From Colocasia esculenta (lineage: Eukaryota > Streptophyta > Magnoliopsida > Alismatales > Araceae): 64,000 nucleotides of DNA. The notes under the pieces are model-generated. The model had not been told where the DNA came from and did not search any database. It saw nothing but the letters and a program-made list of their open reading frames with translations. The stretch's first letter is position 1. Each line of letters opens with the position of its first letter. Position numbers and translations under genes: made by a program. This document shows positions 48,788 through 60,867 of the stretch, piece by piece. The stretch lies in the NCBI GenBank assembly GCA_014218235.1, contig CM024766.1, forward strand, positions 73,459,207 to 73,523,206, in the 5' to 3' direction.

Positions 48788-51336
48788 CTAGGAGTTGCTT
48801 GACAACGGCTTCATCAAGACTAGCACATCCCCTTGGTGTGTGCCAGTGCTATTTGTCAGGAAGAAGGATGGTTCGATGAGACTTTGCATCGACTATAGTC
48901 AATTGAACCAGCTTACTATCAAGAATAGATATCCACTACCACGCATTGATGAGCTGTTCGATCAGATCTCGGGTTCACAGTGCTTCTCCAAGATTGATCT
49001 ATGTTCTAGTTATCACCAGCTAAGAATCAGGAAGGAGGACATACACAAGTCTGCATTCCGAAGTAGATATGGTCACTTTGAATTTGTTGTCATGCCCTTT
49101 GGTTAGAAAAATGCTCAAGTGGTCTTCGTATAGCTTATGAATGATGTATATAGGCCATACCTTGATAAGTTCGTAGTAGTGTTTATTGATGACATTCTCA
49201 TATACTCCAAGACCAAGGAAGAATACGAAGAACACTTAAGGATTGCTTTGCAAGTGCTTAGAGACCATCAACTCTATGCAAAACATGGCAAGTGTGACTT
49301 CTGGTTAGAAGAACTATCATTCCTTGGCCACATTATAACCAAGGAGGGTATCACTGTGGATCCCTGTAAAGTTGAAGGAGTAAAGAACTGGGAAAGGCCA
49401 ACGACTACTTCAAAAATTAGAAGCTTTCTAGGTCTTGTTGGTTAATATTGTTGCTTCATCAAGGATTTCTCCAAGATAGCAGTGCGATTGACTAGACTTA
49501 CAAGGAAGGAGAATCCCTTCTCTTGGACAGCTGATTGTGAAGTCACTTTCCAAGCTTTGAAAGAACACTTAACCACTGCTCCAGTACTAGCATTGCTTGT
49601 AGCTGGAGGAGGTTTTGAGGTGTATATAGATGCATTTGGGATTGGTCTTGGTTGCATCTTGATGCAAAATAGAAAGGTCATATGCTATACTTCTAGGCTA
49701 TTGAAGAGGCACGAAGACAACTACCCTGTGCAGGACTTGGAGCTTGTTGATGTAGTCTGTGCTTTGAAGATCTAGTAGCATTATCTCTGTGGTGAGAAAT
49801 TAATGGTATTTTCTAACCATAAGAGTTTGAAGTACTTATTTTCACAGAAGGAGTTAAACTTGAGGTAAAGGAGATGGTTGGAGTATCTAAAAAACTTTGA
49901 CTTCTCAGTTCAAACCATCCTGACAAGGCTAATGCTATGGTAGATGCAATTAGTAGGAATCTTGTGGCAATTTCATCTAGCCTAATGTTAAAAGAATGGA
50001 ACCTACTGGAGAATTTTGCCAAGATGAATCTTCATGCAGAAATTGCATAAGAAGGTTGCTTGATACCCAACATCAATATACAACTAGAATGGTTCGAAAA
50101 GATATCAAATTTTCAAGAAAATGATTCTATATTGGTAGAGATCACGGCTAACATAGACCAGAGAGAGGGATTTTCACTTGTTTCAGATGGAAGATTACTG
50201 TTCCAGGGCAGAACTTGTGTTTCTAACCATGATGATACCAAGAAGAAGATCATGGAGGAAGCACACAAAACCAGGTATACCATACACCTTGGAGCTACAA
50301 AGATGTACCAGGATCTGAAGAGAAGTTTCTAGTGCCCTAACATGAAAAGAGAAGTGGCTGAGTTTGTAGCTCACTGCTTAACATGCCAACAAGTGAAGGT
50401 AGAACACCTTCAACCCGCTGAGAAACTTAAACAGTTAGTAATACCATAATGGAAGTGGGAAGGAATAGGGATGGATTTTATTATGGGATTGCCAAAAACT
50501 AGAAGTGGCTTTGACGACATATGGGTAATCGTGGACCGTCTTACCAAGTCGGCTCACTTTCTACCTATTAAAAGTAAATGGACTGTGGATATTCTAGCAG
50601 AACTATACATCAAAGAAATAGTCAGACTTCATGGCATCCCTACATCCATAGTATCTAATCGTGACCCCAGGTTTACATCTCAATTCTAGAGAGTGTACAA
50701 TGCCCTGGGAAGCATGTTAAATTTCAATATTGCTTTTCATCCCCAGACAAATGGTTAGACTCAGAGAACAAACCAAAAATTGAAGATATGCTCAGGGTTT
50801 GTATCATAGATTTTGGTGGAAGTTGGCATGAATATCTACCATTAGTAGAGTTTGCCTACAATAATATCTATCAGGTCAGTATTCAAATGGCACCATTTGA
50901 AGCACTTTATGGTAGGAGTTGCAGATCACCTATCTGCTAGAATGAAATTGGTGAAAAGCAACTATTGGGTCCAGATTTTGTTTGTGAAACCACAAAAATG
51001 ATAAAGATCATCAGAGAAAGGATGAATATAGCATAAGAAAGACAAAAGACTTATGCACACACCAAAAGAAGAGATCTAGAGTTTCAAGTTGGAGGCCATA
51101 TATTCCTAAAAGTTTCTCCAAATCGTAGGATTCAAAGATTTGACATCAAGGGAAAGCTCGCTCCCAGATTTATTGGGCCCTTTGAAATACTAGAGAGAGT
51201 TGGAGAGGTGGCATACTGCCTTACCTAACCACTACAGCTAGGGGGAGTACACAATATATTCTATATGTCTATACTAAAGAGGATTGCCTATGATCCTTTC
51301 CATATCATCCACCATGATGATTTGGTGGTGCAGAAG
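48788..51336 (+). pseudogene. Element E pol: RT, RNase H, integrase
   Basis: It continues from 301. RT: ELLDNGFIKTSTSPW, RLCIDYSQLNQ, active site FIDDILIYSKTKEE (about 49177-49215). RNase H: PFSWTADCEVTF, YIDAFGIGLG, SNHKSLKYLFSQKELNLR. Integrase: HKTRYTIHLGATKMYQDL, CLTCQQVK, MDFIMGLP, then SNRDPRFTSQF with Asn for the second catalytic Asp. Later parts (FAYNN, GPFEILERVGEVAY) lie in shifted frames. At least ten stops are visible. It breaks at 51336 in the stretch before the chromodomain, where H1 is inserted. Confidence 0.92.
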
Positions 51337-53548
51337 TGTTGTGTAATTATCTTTTACAAATGCTTGATAAATTTTTGCTTACGACAAAATAGTTTAGTAA
51401 TCTTTTACTTAAACAAATTTATTTAATTATAGCCCACTTTACTTTGTATGAAAATTAATGTGTTAAAGTAAAGGCATACATGTACTACTATATAACCTTT
51501 ACAGACAGTTAGTGTCAATAGAACTAAGCCTATGTGTCGACACACTAAGCCTAAGTGTCGACACACTGTCATCTTTCATTAAGAAATTTTTTCTAAGTAC
51601 ACATTGTATACTCATATATAACATACTGGCTTCGACTCCCAAGAAGTCGAAGTATGATATCAATTGATGAACAAACTTGTACTACTTCGACTCCCAAGAA
51701 GTCGAAGTATGATATCGATTGATGAACAAACTTGTAGTACTCTGACTCTCAAGAAGTCGAAGTATGATATCGATTGATGAACAAACTTGTACTACTCCAA
51801 CTCTCAAGAAGTCGAAGTCTGGTACTGATTGTCATATAAAGAACATCAATCGATGTCTCACTCCAACTTCCATACAGTCGAAGTCTATAGTCGAAGTTTG
51901 TCCATCGATTGTCTTATCCTGAACATCGATTACTCTTATGAACATTGATTGTCTTATCTTGAACATCGATTGTCTTATCATGATCATCGATTACTGTTAT
52001 GAACATCGATTGTCTTATTCTGAACATCGATTGCTTATATGATTCACATCGATTGTTGGTTATTATGTTTACTGACCTACTTAGACTCTTAAAGATTTGA
52101 AGTTAGGTTTCGACTCATGATATTTAACTATAAATTTCTTTATGACTTGTTATATTTGTCAAACTATTAATGTATTATTAGTGTGATTAATGTTTTAATT
52201 CTTGTGGAATCATTTAATAACAGATGAACACATGATCTACATTGTGATATTCTTTTTGCTATTTGTATGATAATATATGTGCATTGTACTTCTCTATTCT
52301 TTTTATGACATAAATATTTCTGAATATCAGTTTCACAGTTTATCTTTTCAAGAATGCTATGTGTCTTATAAAGACATATGTTAGCATGCTTCAGAATATC
52401 TAGTTTCCAAATTTTAAGGAAAATGTCCTTTGCAGATGTACTGCACACCAAGCAGGTGTCCATTCCTCTTGAATGCTCACTTAACTCTGTACTGTCCAAA
52501 GGACAGACTCTGTTTGGAACTGATAGATATCTATTAGAAACTACTTGTCCCTTACCTTCTCATATTATTTTATATCTCACAAGACTAACCCCGAGAAAAA
52601 GAAGAGACATAGTATGGTGTTTGCAGATATTCAGGAAAAGCTATCTGACATAGAACCATGTAGCTACCACATAGCCTGGAAGCCGTTAAGACTCAAAAAC
52701 TCAAAGATCTGATGATCTGATGATTGTCATCTCAAGCCTCAAGACCCAACATTCAAATTCAAACGGCTACATTCCCAACGACAAGCTGAAGAATGAAGCT
52801 TATATATGAAGCAGATATTTGAAATTAAAAAAAAAAACATATACATCAACAAAGGTGTGAGACATATGCGAAGTGCATACACAAAAATAGAGAGTAGTCT
52901 TCACACTCGCCAAAAGAAAGAAAAGAGCACACAAGATCTGAAAGAGAGCCTTTTGTTCAAGCAACAGCCTTCTGCTCTCTTGCATTCGAAGTTCTTGGGT
53001 GGTGTTTACTTGTTTGTAAATTTTCTCAGTTCACCCTCAGTCAGAAAGAGTTAGAGCATTCTTTCTTATTTGTACAAACTCTTTTTGATTTTATGTGATT
53101 GCTCATCCTTCAGAGCAGACACACCTATGTTCATTTCTGTGTTGTAACCAGTAGTGGGTTTATTCCCTATCGTGCCCCTTTGTGAAGGGAAGACCTACTG
53201 TGTAGGTGATTGTAATACCCCTCTGTGAAGGGAGGACTTACGTGGGAGCAAGTGAGTTGTAATACCTCTTAGGTTGAGAGAAGGCCGAGTGTTCTTGACA
53301 GTTAGTGAAAATCCCAAGGGGTGCTTGGGGACTGGATGTAGGACTCCCGATTGATAGGAGGTTCGAACTAGGATTAATGTTTTGTGCACTTGTGTGATTG
53401 TTTCCGCCAAGTTTACACTTGTTTCACACACTACACTAAGTACTAACAATACTATATAGTGTTATCTGTTTTCAGATAAAATTTTTAAAGTGTAAGAAGT
53501 CCTATTCACCCCCCTCTAAGACATCTAAAACTCCATCTCAATCCAACA
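51337..53548 (+). repeat. H1: Sirevirus-type solo LTR in E's pol
   Basis: It runs TGTTGTGTAATTATC...CTCAATCCAACA with a perfect AGAAG duplication (51332-51336 and 53549-53553). It contains a 55-base tandem repeat, the copia hairpin CCCAAG/CTTGGG at 53313-53329, GGTTCGAACTAGGAT, and the C-tract TTCACCCCCCTCTAAG. No internal coding region is present. Such solo LTRs come from recombination between the two LTRs of a full element. Confidence 0.93.
51631..51850 (+). repeat. 55-bp tandem repeat with hairpins in H1
   Basis: Units begin at 51631, 51686, 51741 and 51796, an exact 55-base period, four copies with the last diverging. Each holds ACTTCGACT, a 7-base loop, and AGTCGAAGT, then TATGATATCGATTGATG. 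Further ATCGATTG words follow to about 52050. Confidence 0.93.
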
Positions 53549-53730
53549 AGAAGGACTTGACATATGAACAAAGACCATACAAGATACTTGACAGAGAGGT
53601 GCACCAACTTGGGAATAACGTCATTCCTATGGTCAAGGTCCAATGGAGAGAATGCCTTGAACATGAAGCTATTTGGGAACTGGAAGAAGCAATGTGGAAG
53701 AAATTTTCAGAGTTATTTACAAGTAAGTAG
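53549..53730 (+). pseudogene. Element E pol, chromodomain end
   Basis: After H1 the frame reads KILDREVHQLGNN, VKVQWRECLEHEAIWELEEA and KKFSELFTSK with a stop at 53728. It lines up with the chromodomain tails of B and C. It completes the E polyprotein that starts, within the window, at 229. Confidence 0.9.
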
Positions 53731-53759
53731 TTCTCCTCTCCTTACATTATGTCTATGAA

Positions 53760-53792
53760 TTTGGGGATAAAATTCTCTTAAGTGGGGGAGGA
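53760..53792 (+). promoter_or_regulatory. Element E polypurine tract
   Basis: TTTGGGGATAAAATTCTC and TTAAGTGGGGGAGGA directly precede the LTR. Confidence 0.88.
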
Positions 53793-56700
53793 TATAACCC
53801 TCGAAAAAATTATAAATAAAGAATTTAAGATAAATTAAAAACAGGGTAAATAAAAATCCAAAAGAAATTAGGGGAAAACTTCACACATTATCATATGTGG
53901 ATGATTCTAGTACCAATCATTGTCTTATAGACTTCTATTAAAATCTGTCGGACATACAAACTTGTCTGTCGACATATTGCTTCATCCGTCGACACATACA
54001 AACTTGTCCATCGACACATAGCCCCATGTGTCAACATATACAAACTTGTTTGTCGACACATAGCTTCATCTATCGACAACCAACTAGAATCTATCGACTG
54101 ACACAATGTTACTTTTACAGAAACATATGTATTAATGCATAAATTCAACCCAATGATAGTTATTACCAACATTAATAATTAGTAGTAATAATGAGTCATC
54201 AAATCACCAAGTTACAAAGGAATAACATTAGCACCAGTTGCAAGGTTACTAAAGCTTTGTTCAGTAATTGAAGCAATTACATCATCAATCAGAAGATTTT
54301 AACTCCAATCAGAAGGTTGCTGAAGTTTGTTTAGTTTGGCACGATTTTAACCCCAATCGTAAGGTTACCTTAGTTTGTTCAATAATCAATATGATTTTAA
54401 CGCCAATCAGAAGGTTACTGAAGCTTTGTTCAGTATTCGGAAGATTTCTATACCAATCAGAACAATTCTAAACACTTGAGCATTATTATTTTTTACCAAT
54501 CGAAACCTTTGTTCACCAATTGAAGCTACAAGAATCGGTGTACACTCAAACACCAATCGATTGGGGACATTGTTCTCCAATCGCAGTAATTATAACACTA
54601 ATCGATTGCAGACCTATTATCCAATCAAAGTTTTAAACATCAATCAATTGGAGAATTATGTTTTCAAGTCGTAGTAGGATTATTTAAACACTAGTCCATT
54701 AGAACTTATGTTTCTCAATCATAATGGGACTACTTTGGGATCTCAGATTTCCTGAAATCTTGGGATGGAAATAGGAACTGTTAAATTAGAATTACAATAT
54801 GACTTTAATAATCTTAAACCCAATGCGAGAGCACAAACTTGCTCTCTAATACCTTTTCGTTAAAGTTGTGATGGACTTATGGAAATTCCAAGCACAAAAG
54901 AACCTTTGTTGAGCAACTATATCTTTAAAACATTGTTAAAGTTTTAAGCATTGTGTTTTTGCTATGACAAAACCTTTTAAGACTTTCTACAAACAAATCT
55001 ATTAGAATATACCACAAGAAATATGATATGTATGATACAGTATCTATCAGCACTGTTTTACGAAAATTTGTCTAAGTCTACAGCGTATACTATGTACCAT
55101 ACTAACTCTGACTCTAGAAAAGTCAAAGTGTTGTATCAATTGATGAACAGTAATGCTCCGACTTCTGAAAAGTCGAAGTCTAGTAGTACTCCGACTCCTG
55201 AAAAGTCGAAGTCTGTCTAGACTCTGACTCCCTTAAATCGAAGTAAGATATCAATTGATGAACCTCACTCCGACTCCTGAAAAGTCGAAGTCCTCGTACT
55301 TTGACTCTTGAAAAGTCAAAGTCCTCTTACTCCGACTCCTAAGAAGTCGAAGTCTTTATATTTTACTCTGACTCCCTGAAAGTCGAAGTCTATTATTGTT
55401 TGCACTCCGACTCCCCAGAAGTCGAAGTATGACCGATTGATGATGACTCTTATCAAACTTTCTAAAAGTCGAAGTTTATGATCAATGTCTCACTGCAACT
55501 TCTATATAGTCGAAGTTTATCATGCATCTCTTATCTTTGACTCCGACTTCAGAGAAGTCGAAGTATCCTATATCAACTCCTGTGTACTTGATACTTAATT
55601 ATTTTTTTTATGAATTTGTCATTTCTCAAAATCCATGAAATCTTAATCTTATGTATTTCAAAATGTTTGTTATCCCTATGGGATCCTTTACAGAATGAAT
55701 AACACTTACATATCTTACAGAATAATGCTTTTCTTGCTACCATCATTTAAAATATTCTGTTAGGTAGGAAGAATTATATTCAAAATGATCACATAAATTA
55801 TCCTTCATATGATCTAAAATAATTATAGAAATTGCACTCTTGAATTTTGTCAGAAGTTCAGTTCTTCTCCATTTAACAGTTGCTTTACAGAAAATGCGAT
55901 GGTAGGTATAAGCAGCATGGGGTATTTGTCAGAGCTCACCTACAACTGTTAAAACCTCTCCTTACCTTTAGGATGTAACTGTTTGTCTGCTCTTCATTGC
56001 ACTAAACATATGTCCATCCGAGGTTCTTTATACTTTACATATATTCCCATCTCACCTACCTCCGAAAGTATGGAGGTATCTTTTTCTGTCTTGTCCTTTC
56101 TTGCAAAACATTTATGAAGCATGACTTAGCATTCAGTCTTGAGCATGGAGTTTACAGAACATTAATGAAGACTGTCTTTCGAGTCATGAAGCTACCAGCA
56201 TAGCCTAAAGACGTTGGAACTCCAAAAGATGAAGGACTGATGAATATAACAGAATTCTCAACGGGTCTACATCCAAAGGGTCAACGACTATTCTTCAAAT
56301 GACTAGTTTTCTAACAGGCAGTTTCAAACGGAAACTTAAGGGCTCTAAAGTTCATATATAGAAGCTGGAGCTTTTGAACAAGACATACACATATACACTT
56401 AGAAAAACCCAGCAACGCTCACAACTCCCATCTGTTTTTGCAAGCAAAAGTATTCAAAAGCCTTCTACTAAAGTGAAAAGAAAGAGAGCTGCTTCTTCAG
56501 TCCACGACCTTCAAGCTCTCTAATTCTTTTTAGAAGTCTTTTTTTGTTGGGTGGCATTTTGTGACTGTAGATCTTTCTCAGTCCACCCACTTAGATTCAG
56601 AAAGAGTTAGAGCTTCAATTCTCATTTGTATTCATTTTTATTTCTCTATGTTTGCTCATTGTCCTAAGCAGACACTCAAGTGTTTTTTCATTTTTGTGAT

Positions 56701-58535
56701 CAGATAACCCGCAGGGGGTTTGTTCCCTGCAGAGCCCCTCTTGTGAAGGGAGGACCTACTGGTGTAGGTAGTCTTTGTGCCCCTTTGAAGAGAAGACTTG
56801 CTTGGGAGCAAGTGGGATTGTAATACCTCTCAGGTTGAGAGAAGGCCAAGTTCTCTTGGCAGTTTAGTGAAATCCCAAGAGGTTGCTTGGGAACTGGACG
56901 TAGGACTTCCATGTGGGAAGGACCGAACCAGGATAAAATCTCTTGTACATTTGTGTGATTGTTTTTGCCAAGTTTTCACTTGTTTCACACATACTACACT
57001 AAATACTAACAACTCTATTTAGTGTTGTTTATTTTCAGATATTTTTTTTTAGCACAAGAAGTCCTATTCACCCCCCCCCCCTCTAAGACATCATTAGTGC
57101 CATCTCGATCCAACAACCTTGCCTTAGAACTTGGAAACTAGCAATCTTAAACCCATTAGAAGAACACGAACCTGTCCCATTGGGGTAGATAAACTTAGGA
57201 AATACCTAGTATGGTAGGATTTCTACCTTGAAAATAGGAAATCCTAAACTGGGATTCTATAAACCTTGGTCTTATATAAACCCTTGTGTGGCCTCTTTGG
57301 CCAACTCTTTACACCCTTCTTGTTTGCTGAACGTGAGAAAAACCTCCAGGAGCACGAAGGAAGAGCCAAAGCTTGGACTTCGAGGAATTCATCATCTTCG
57401 TGTCCCTACTTCAGCTTCTGGAACCAGAAACTAGGAAACAATCAAAAGTAGGTGTTCTTGGGCACAAACTAAATCAGTCTTATACCATCTGAAAGGTAAT
57501 AAATTCTTGATTGTCTAGTTCTATTCCCATGACTGGTGGAATCTTGTGATTGTGGCTTTGCACTTCTATTATTTTCAGTCAGCCGATCACTCTACTCTTT
57601 TGGTTCTTATTGTGTCTGTAGAGAGTATAATGTGTTTCTAATTATCATGCAGTATTCAAGTTTCTTTCTCATCTCTCTCTCTTGTTTATTCATGCAGCCC
57701 TAGAGAGTTGATCTTGATTAGACCTTAGAACCTTGTTACTTGGGGATTTTTCAATAACCTTCATGGTTCTGGATTGTTTTACTAGTCGACTCCTATCCCT
57801 ACAAGTCGACGACTATTGTCCCTGCAAGTCGACTCTCCTTCTTTTGTATTTATTGGAAAGTCAACTTTATGTCTTTTGTATTTAGTGATTGGTTTATTAA
57901 GACTTAGTTATTGATTGGTCTGTAGCACATCGATTGAACATGCATGCCTGTAAACCTTAAAACTGGCTAACCAAACATGAAGTTGTAAGTACATGAAGGT
58001 TATTCTAAAACACGCTTAAATCTCTTGACTTGTTTCTTATCACCTGATTACTAAGATCCTTGCATGATAATCTTGCTTATCTAATAAACTATAAATCCAT
58101 GCCTTAAAATATGGATTAACACATGTAAACACCATCTTGTTTTACTATTACTATCATGTTTCCATAAAGATTTATATGTAGTTTTTCACTAGTTCTCATA
58201 GGACACTCATTTCTCATCTATTGCTTATAGTGAGATCCTTACACCAAAACAATCCATTACAGTGATAGAAAATCTAAAGGAAATTGCACTGTCTGATTAC
58301 AAAAAATCTCTCTTGACTAATACTATTCTGAAATCTTATTCTCATGACCTGTTATATCTTACCTTGTTGTTATACCATGTTCTTCTTGAAAATCTTGTTA
58401 TTGGCCATTACATGATTGTGGGTATCTACTTTCAATTTACTGAGATGTTGGATTGAGCACAAAGAGTGTCTAGGGGCTAATCTAATCCTCACGGTAGAGA
58501 GCCAAAAATATACTAATAACCATGGGGGGTATAAT
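53793..58535 (+). repeat. Element E, 3' LTR (contains H2; right end not seen)
   Basis: It starts TATAACCCTCG, a TG-to-TA change from the usual TGTAACCC. Without H2 about 2.5 kb are present (53793-54906, 57121-58535). The 5' part has short repeats around TGTCGACACATA and CATACAAACTTGT (53940-54080), and CCAATCAGAAGG words (54270-54480). The leader part has AAAA|GTAGGT at 57447/57448, at the same place as C's donor. Element F starts at 58536, inside or right after this LTR. Confidence 0.8.
54907..57115 (+). repeat. H2: Sirevirus-type solo LTR in E's 3' LTR
   Basis: It runs TGTTGAGCAACTAT...TCTCGATCCAACA with a perfect ACCTT duplication (54902-54906, 57116-57120). A word field of ACTCCGACT..AGTCGAAGTC pairs fills 55080-55570. 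The copia hairpin CCCAAG/CTTGGG is at 56874-56891, followed by CTGGACGTAGGAC, a second hairpin CTTCC/GGAAG, and CCGAACCAGGATAAA. An 11-base C run lies at 57071-57081. Confidence 0.93.
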
Positions 58536-60462
58536 TGTTGGCCCTTTTGGTACGGCAGCAAGCTAACCTAGAGAGGGGGGGGGGGGTGAATAGGTTTTCT
58601 GAAATCTGAAACAGAAACTTAAACACAGAAAATTATCACTTCAAAGTTTGGTTAGTTTAGTGTGATAAAGAGTAGCAGTGCGGAAGCAAGTAAACAATCA
58701 CACAAATAACACAAGGGATTTATCCTGGTTCGGCCCTTCCCACATGAAAGTCCTACATCCAGTCCCCAAGCAACCTCTTGGGATTTTACTAACCAAGGGT
58801 ACAGTCCCCCTCAAGGACAATACAACACCCAGCACCCTAGCTGGTCTTCTTCTCTTTCCCGGGTAAGAAGGCAACCCACTTCTCTTACAGGTAAAGAAGC
58901 CAACCTCCTGGTACAAACCTCAGTGCGGTTCTACTAGATACAAACCCCTAGCTAGGTTCTACACTGTATACAGTCCTACAGCTGGATAGAAGTCTTTCTT
59001 AGAAAAGAAAGAACAAAGCTGAGAGTTGGAACAAATGAAAACCAACTAAAAGAACTCTCAGTAAAAAGACTCTCTCCCTAGATTACAGAGATGCACACAG
59101 AGAGAGTGAGGAGAGGAGAAGGAGCTTGAAGCTCGGGCTCTTTCTCTCTTTTCCTTTGAGTGTATGTGGAGTTGAGGTTCTTCACAGGATGTACACTCCT
59201 TGAAAAAAATCTTCAGGAAAGCTCACTTTGTTCTTCAGCCATGCTTCATCTTTTATATGAGCAATTTGAATAAATCCGTTGGAGTTCTAGCCATTGCTCA
59301 TCTTCTCTTTCTTCTGATAATTTTTGTCTACGAGATCTGCAACCATAGAAGAAAGTGTTTAGATAAAATGGTGTTTCTGTCAAAAAGGCTCATACCTCTA
59401 TGTTTCCTGTTGCCACCCAGAAGTAGTAAGTAATCCCCTTTTTGTTGGCAGGAAAGAAGAGATTTAGAGAGATAAGCAAAAAGATCTTCTATCAGAAAGA
59501 TAGAGAATTACGCAAATCAAGAATATTTGACTTTTTCACTAGATGCCAAAAAATATTTTGAAATATAAAGGAAATCTATGTTTAAGTGAAATCCATGTTG
59601 AAATCTATGTTTTACAAGCGAATCCATGTTTTACAAGCGAATCCATGTTTCACTTATGAAATCCATGTGAGAAGCAAATCCATGTGAGAAGCAAATCCAT
59701 GTGAGAGCAAATCTATGTGAGAGCAAATCCTTATGAGAGCGAATCCTTATGAGAGTCACTTATCGAATCCTTATGAGAGCGAATCGATATGAGAGTCACT
59801 TATTGAATCCTTATGAGAGCGAATCCTTATGAGAGTCACTTATCGAATCCTTATGAGAGCGAATCGATATGAGAGTCACTTATTGAATCCTTATGAGAGC
59901 GAATCCTTATGAGAACGAATCGTTATGAGAGTCACTTATCGAATCCTTATGAGAGCGAATCATTATGAGAGTGAATCGATATGAGAGTGAATCCTTATGA
60001 GAGTGAATCGATATGAGAGTGAATTCTTATGAGAGCGAATCGATATAAGAGTCACTTATCGAATCCTTATGAGAGCGAATCGATATGAGAGTCACTTATC
60101 GAATCCTTATGAGAGAGAATCCTTATGAGAGCGAATCGTTATGAGAGTCACTTATCGAATCCTTATGGGAGCCAATCCTTATGACACTTTGTGAACTGAA
60201 ATCGATGTATATTGAATGGGCATCGATTTACTTTTTAGTGCAAAACATACAGCGATAATTTCAAAAATTTATATTTATTAGGAAAACATGATATTAATTA
60301 TATTTAATAATATTTAATTAATAATAAGGTTTATTATCACAAAAATACCATAAATTTATATTTCACATGGAAAACATAATATTAAATATTTTTAATATTT
60401 TTTAATTAATCATAAATTTTGTTATCACCAAAATATAAGGGTAAAATATAGAGGGTTCAACA
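58536..60462 (-). repeat. Element F, 3' LTR
   Basis: On + it runs TGTTGGCCCTTTTGG...AGAGGGTTCAACA, 1.93 kb. It holds the 12-base G run at 58575-58586 (C run on -), the copia hairpin (58765-58782), CCGAACCAGGATAAA on -, and a large tandem array. It resembles H1 and H2 only in the hairpin block and the C-tract. Confidence 0.9.
59575..60190 (-). repeat. Tandem array of GAATC words in F's LTR
   Basis: Units such as GAATCCTTATGAGAGCGAAT, then CGATATGAGAGTCACTTAT, recur in a higher-order pattern of about 41 bases, built from 17-18-base halves. The left edge has older variants (GAAATCCATGTTTTACAAGC). Confidence 0.92.
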
Positions 60463-60867
60463 ATCTCCCCATTTTTTGTGATGACAAAATTTATGAGAAT
60501 TTTCTGACAAAAATACTTAAAGCATAAAAATACAGAAAATTCATAGATCATGCATACTCTCCCCCTTTTTATCACTAACCAAAAAGGAAAGATCTTACCA
60601 TGCATTCTCTCCCCTTTGTGAAAATTTCTTACCATTGAGGGGTTCAACAATAATTGACATTAAAGAATAACTCTCCCTTAGTCTGTGCTCCCCCTGAATG
60701 AGAGACTCCACCTGAATGAGACTTGCAAATAGTTATTAGTAATACTGAAATTTTAAAATAAATAAATGATTACTTCCTCTTCAAATATGAGTTGGATGAA
60801 GAGCTGGCAGTCACCAATGCCTTGAGCATCCTTGATCCTGATGCTCCAAGGCTATCCTGCAAATAAA
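60463..60867 (-). promoter_or_regulatory. Element F polypurine cluster and deletion junction
   Basis: On + ctccccattttttgtgatg at the LTR edge is the main tract. Further runs lie near 60560, 60608 and 60690. The - frame at about 60797-60820 reads DQGCSRHW, the remnant of the protease DSGCSRH motif, and then stops. The deletion removing pol therefore starts right after this motif. Confidence 0.8.

Noticed and set aside
53311..53360. GGTTCGAAC as a tRNA gene B box
   Set aside because: No A box or cloverleaf can be drawn. In the other LTRs the same place reads CCGAACC, so it belongs to the copia LTR block.
59575..60190. CRISPR-like look of the repeat array
   Set aside because: There are no unique equal-length spacers, the units merge into each other, and the array lies inside a plant LTR.
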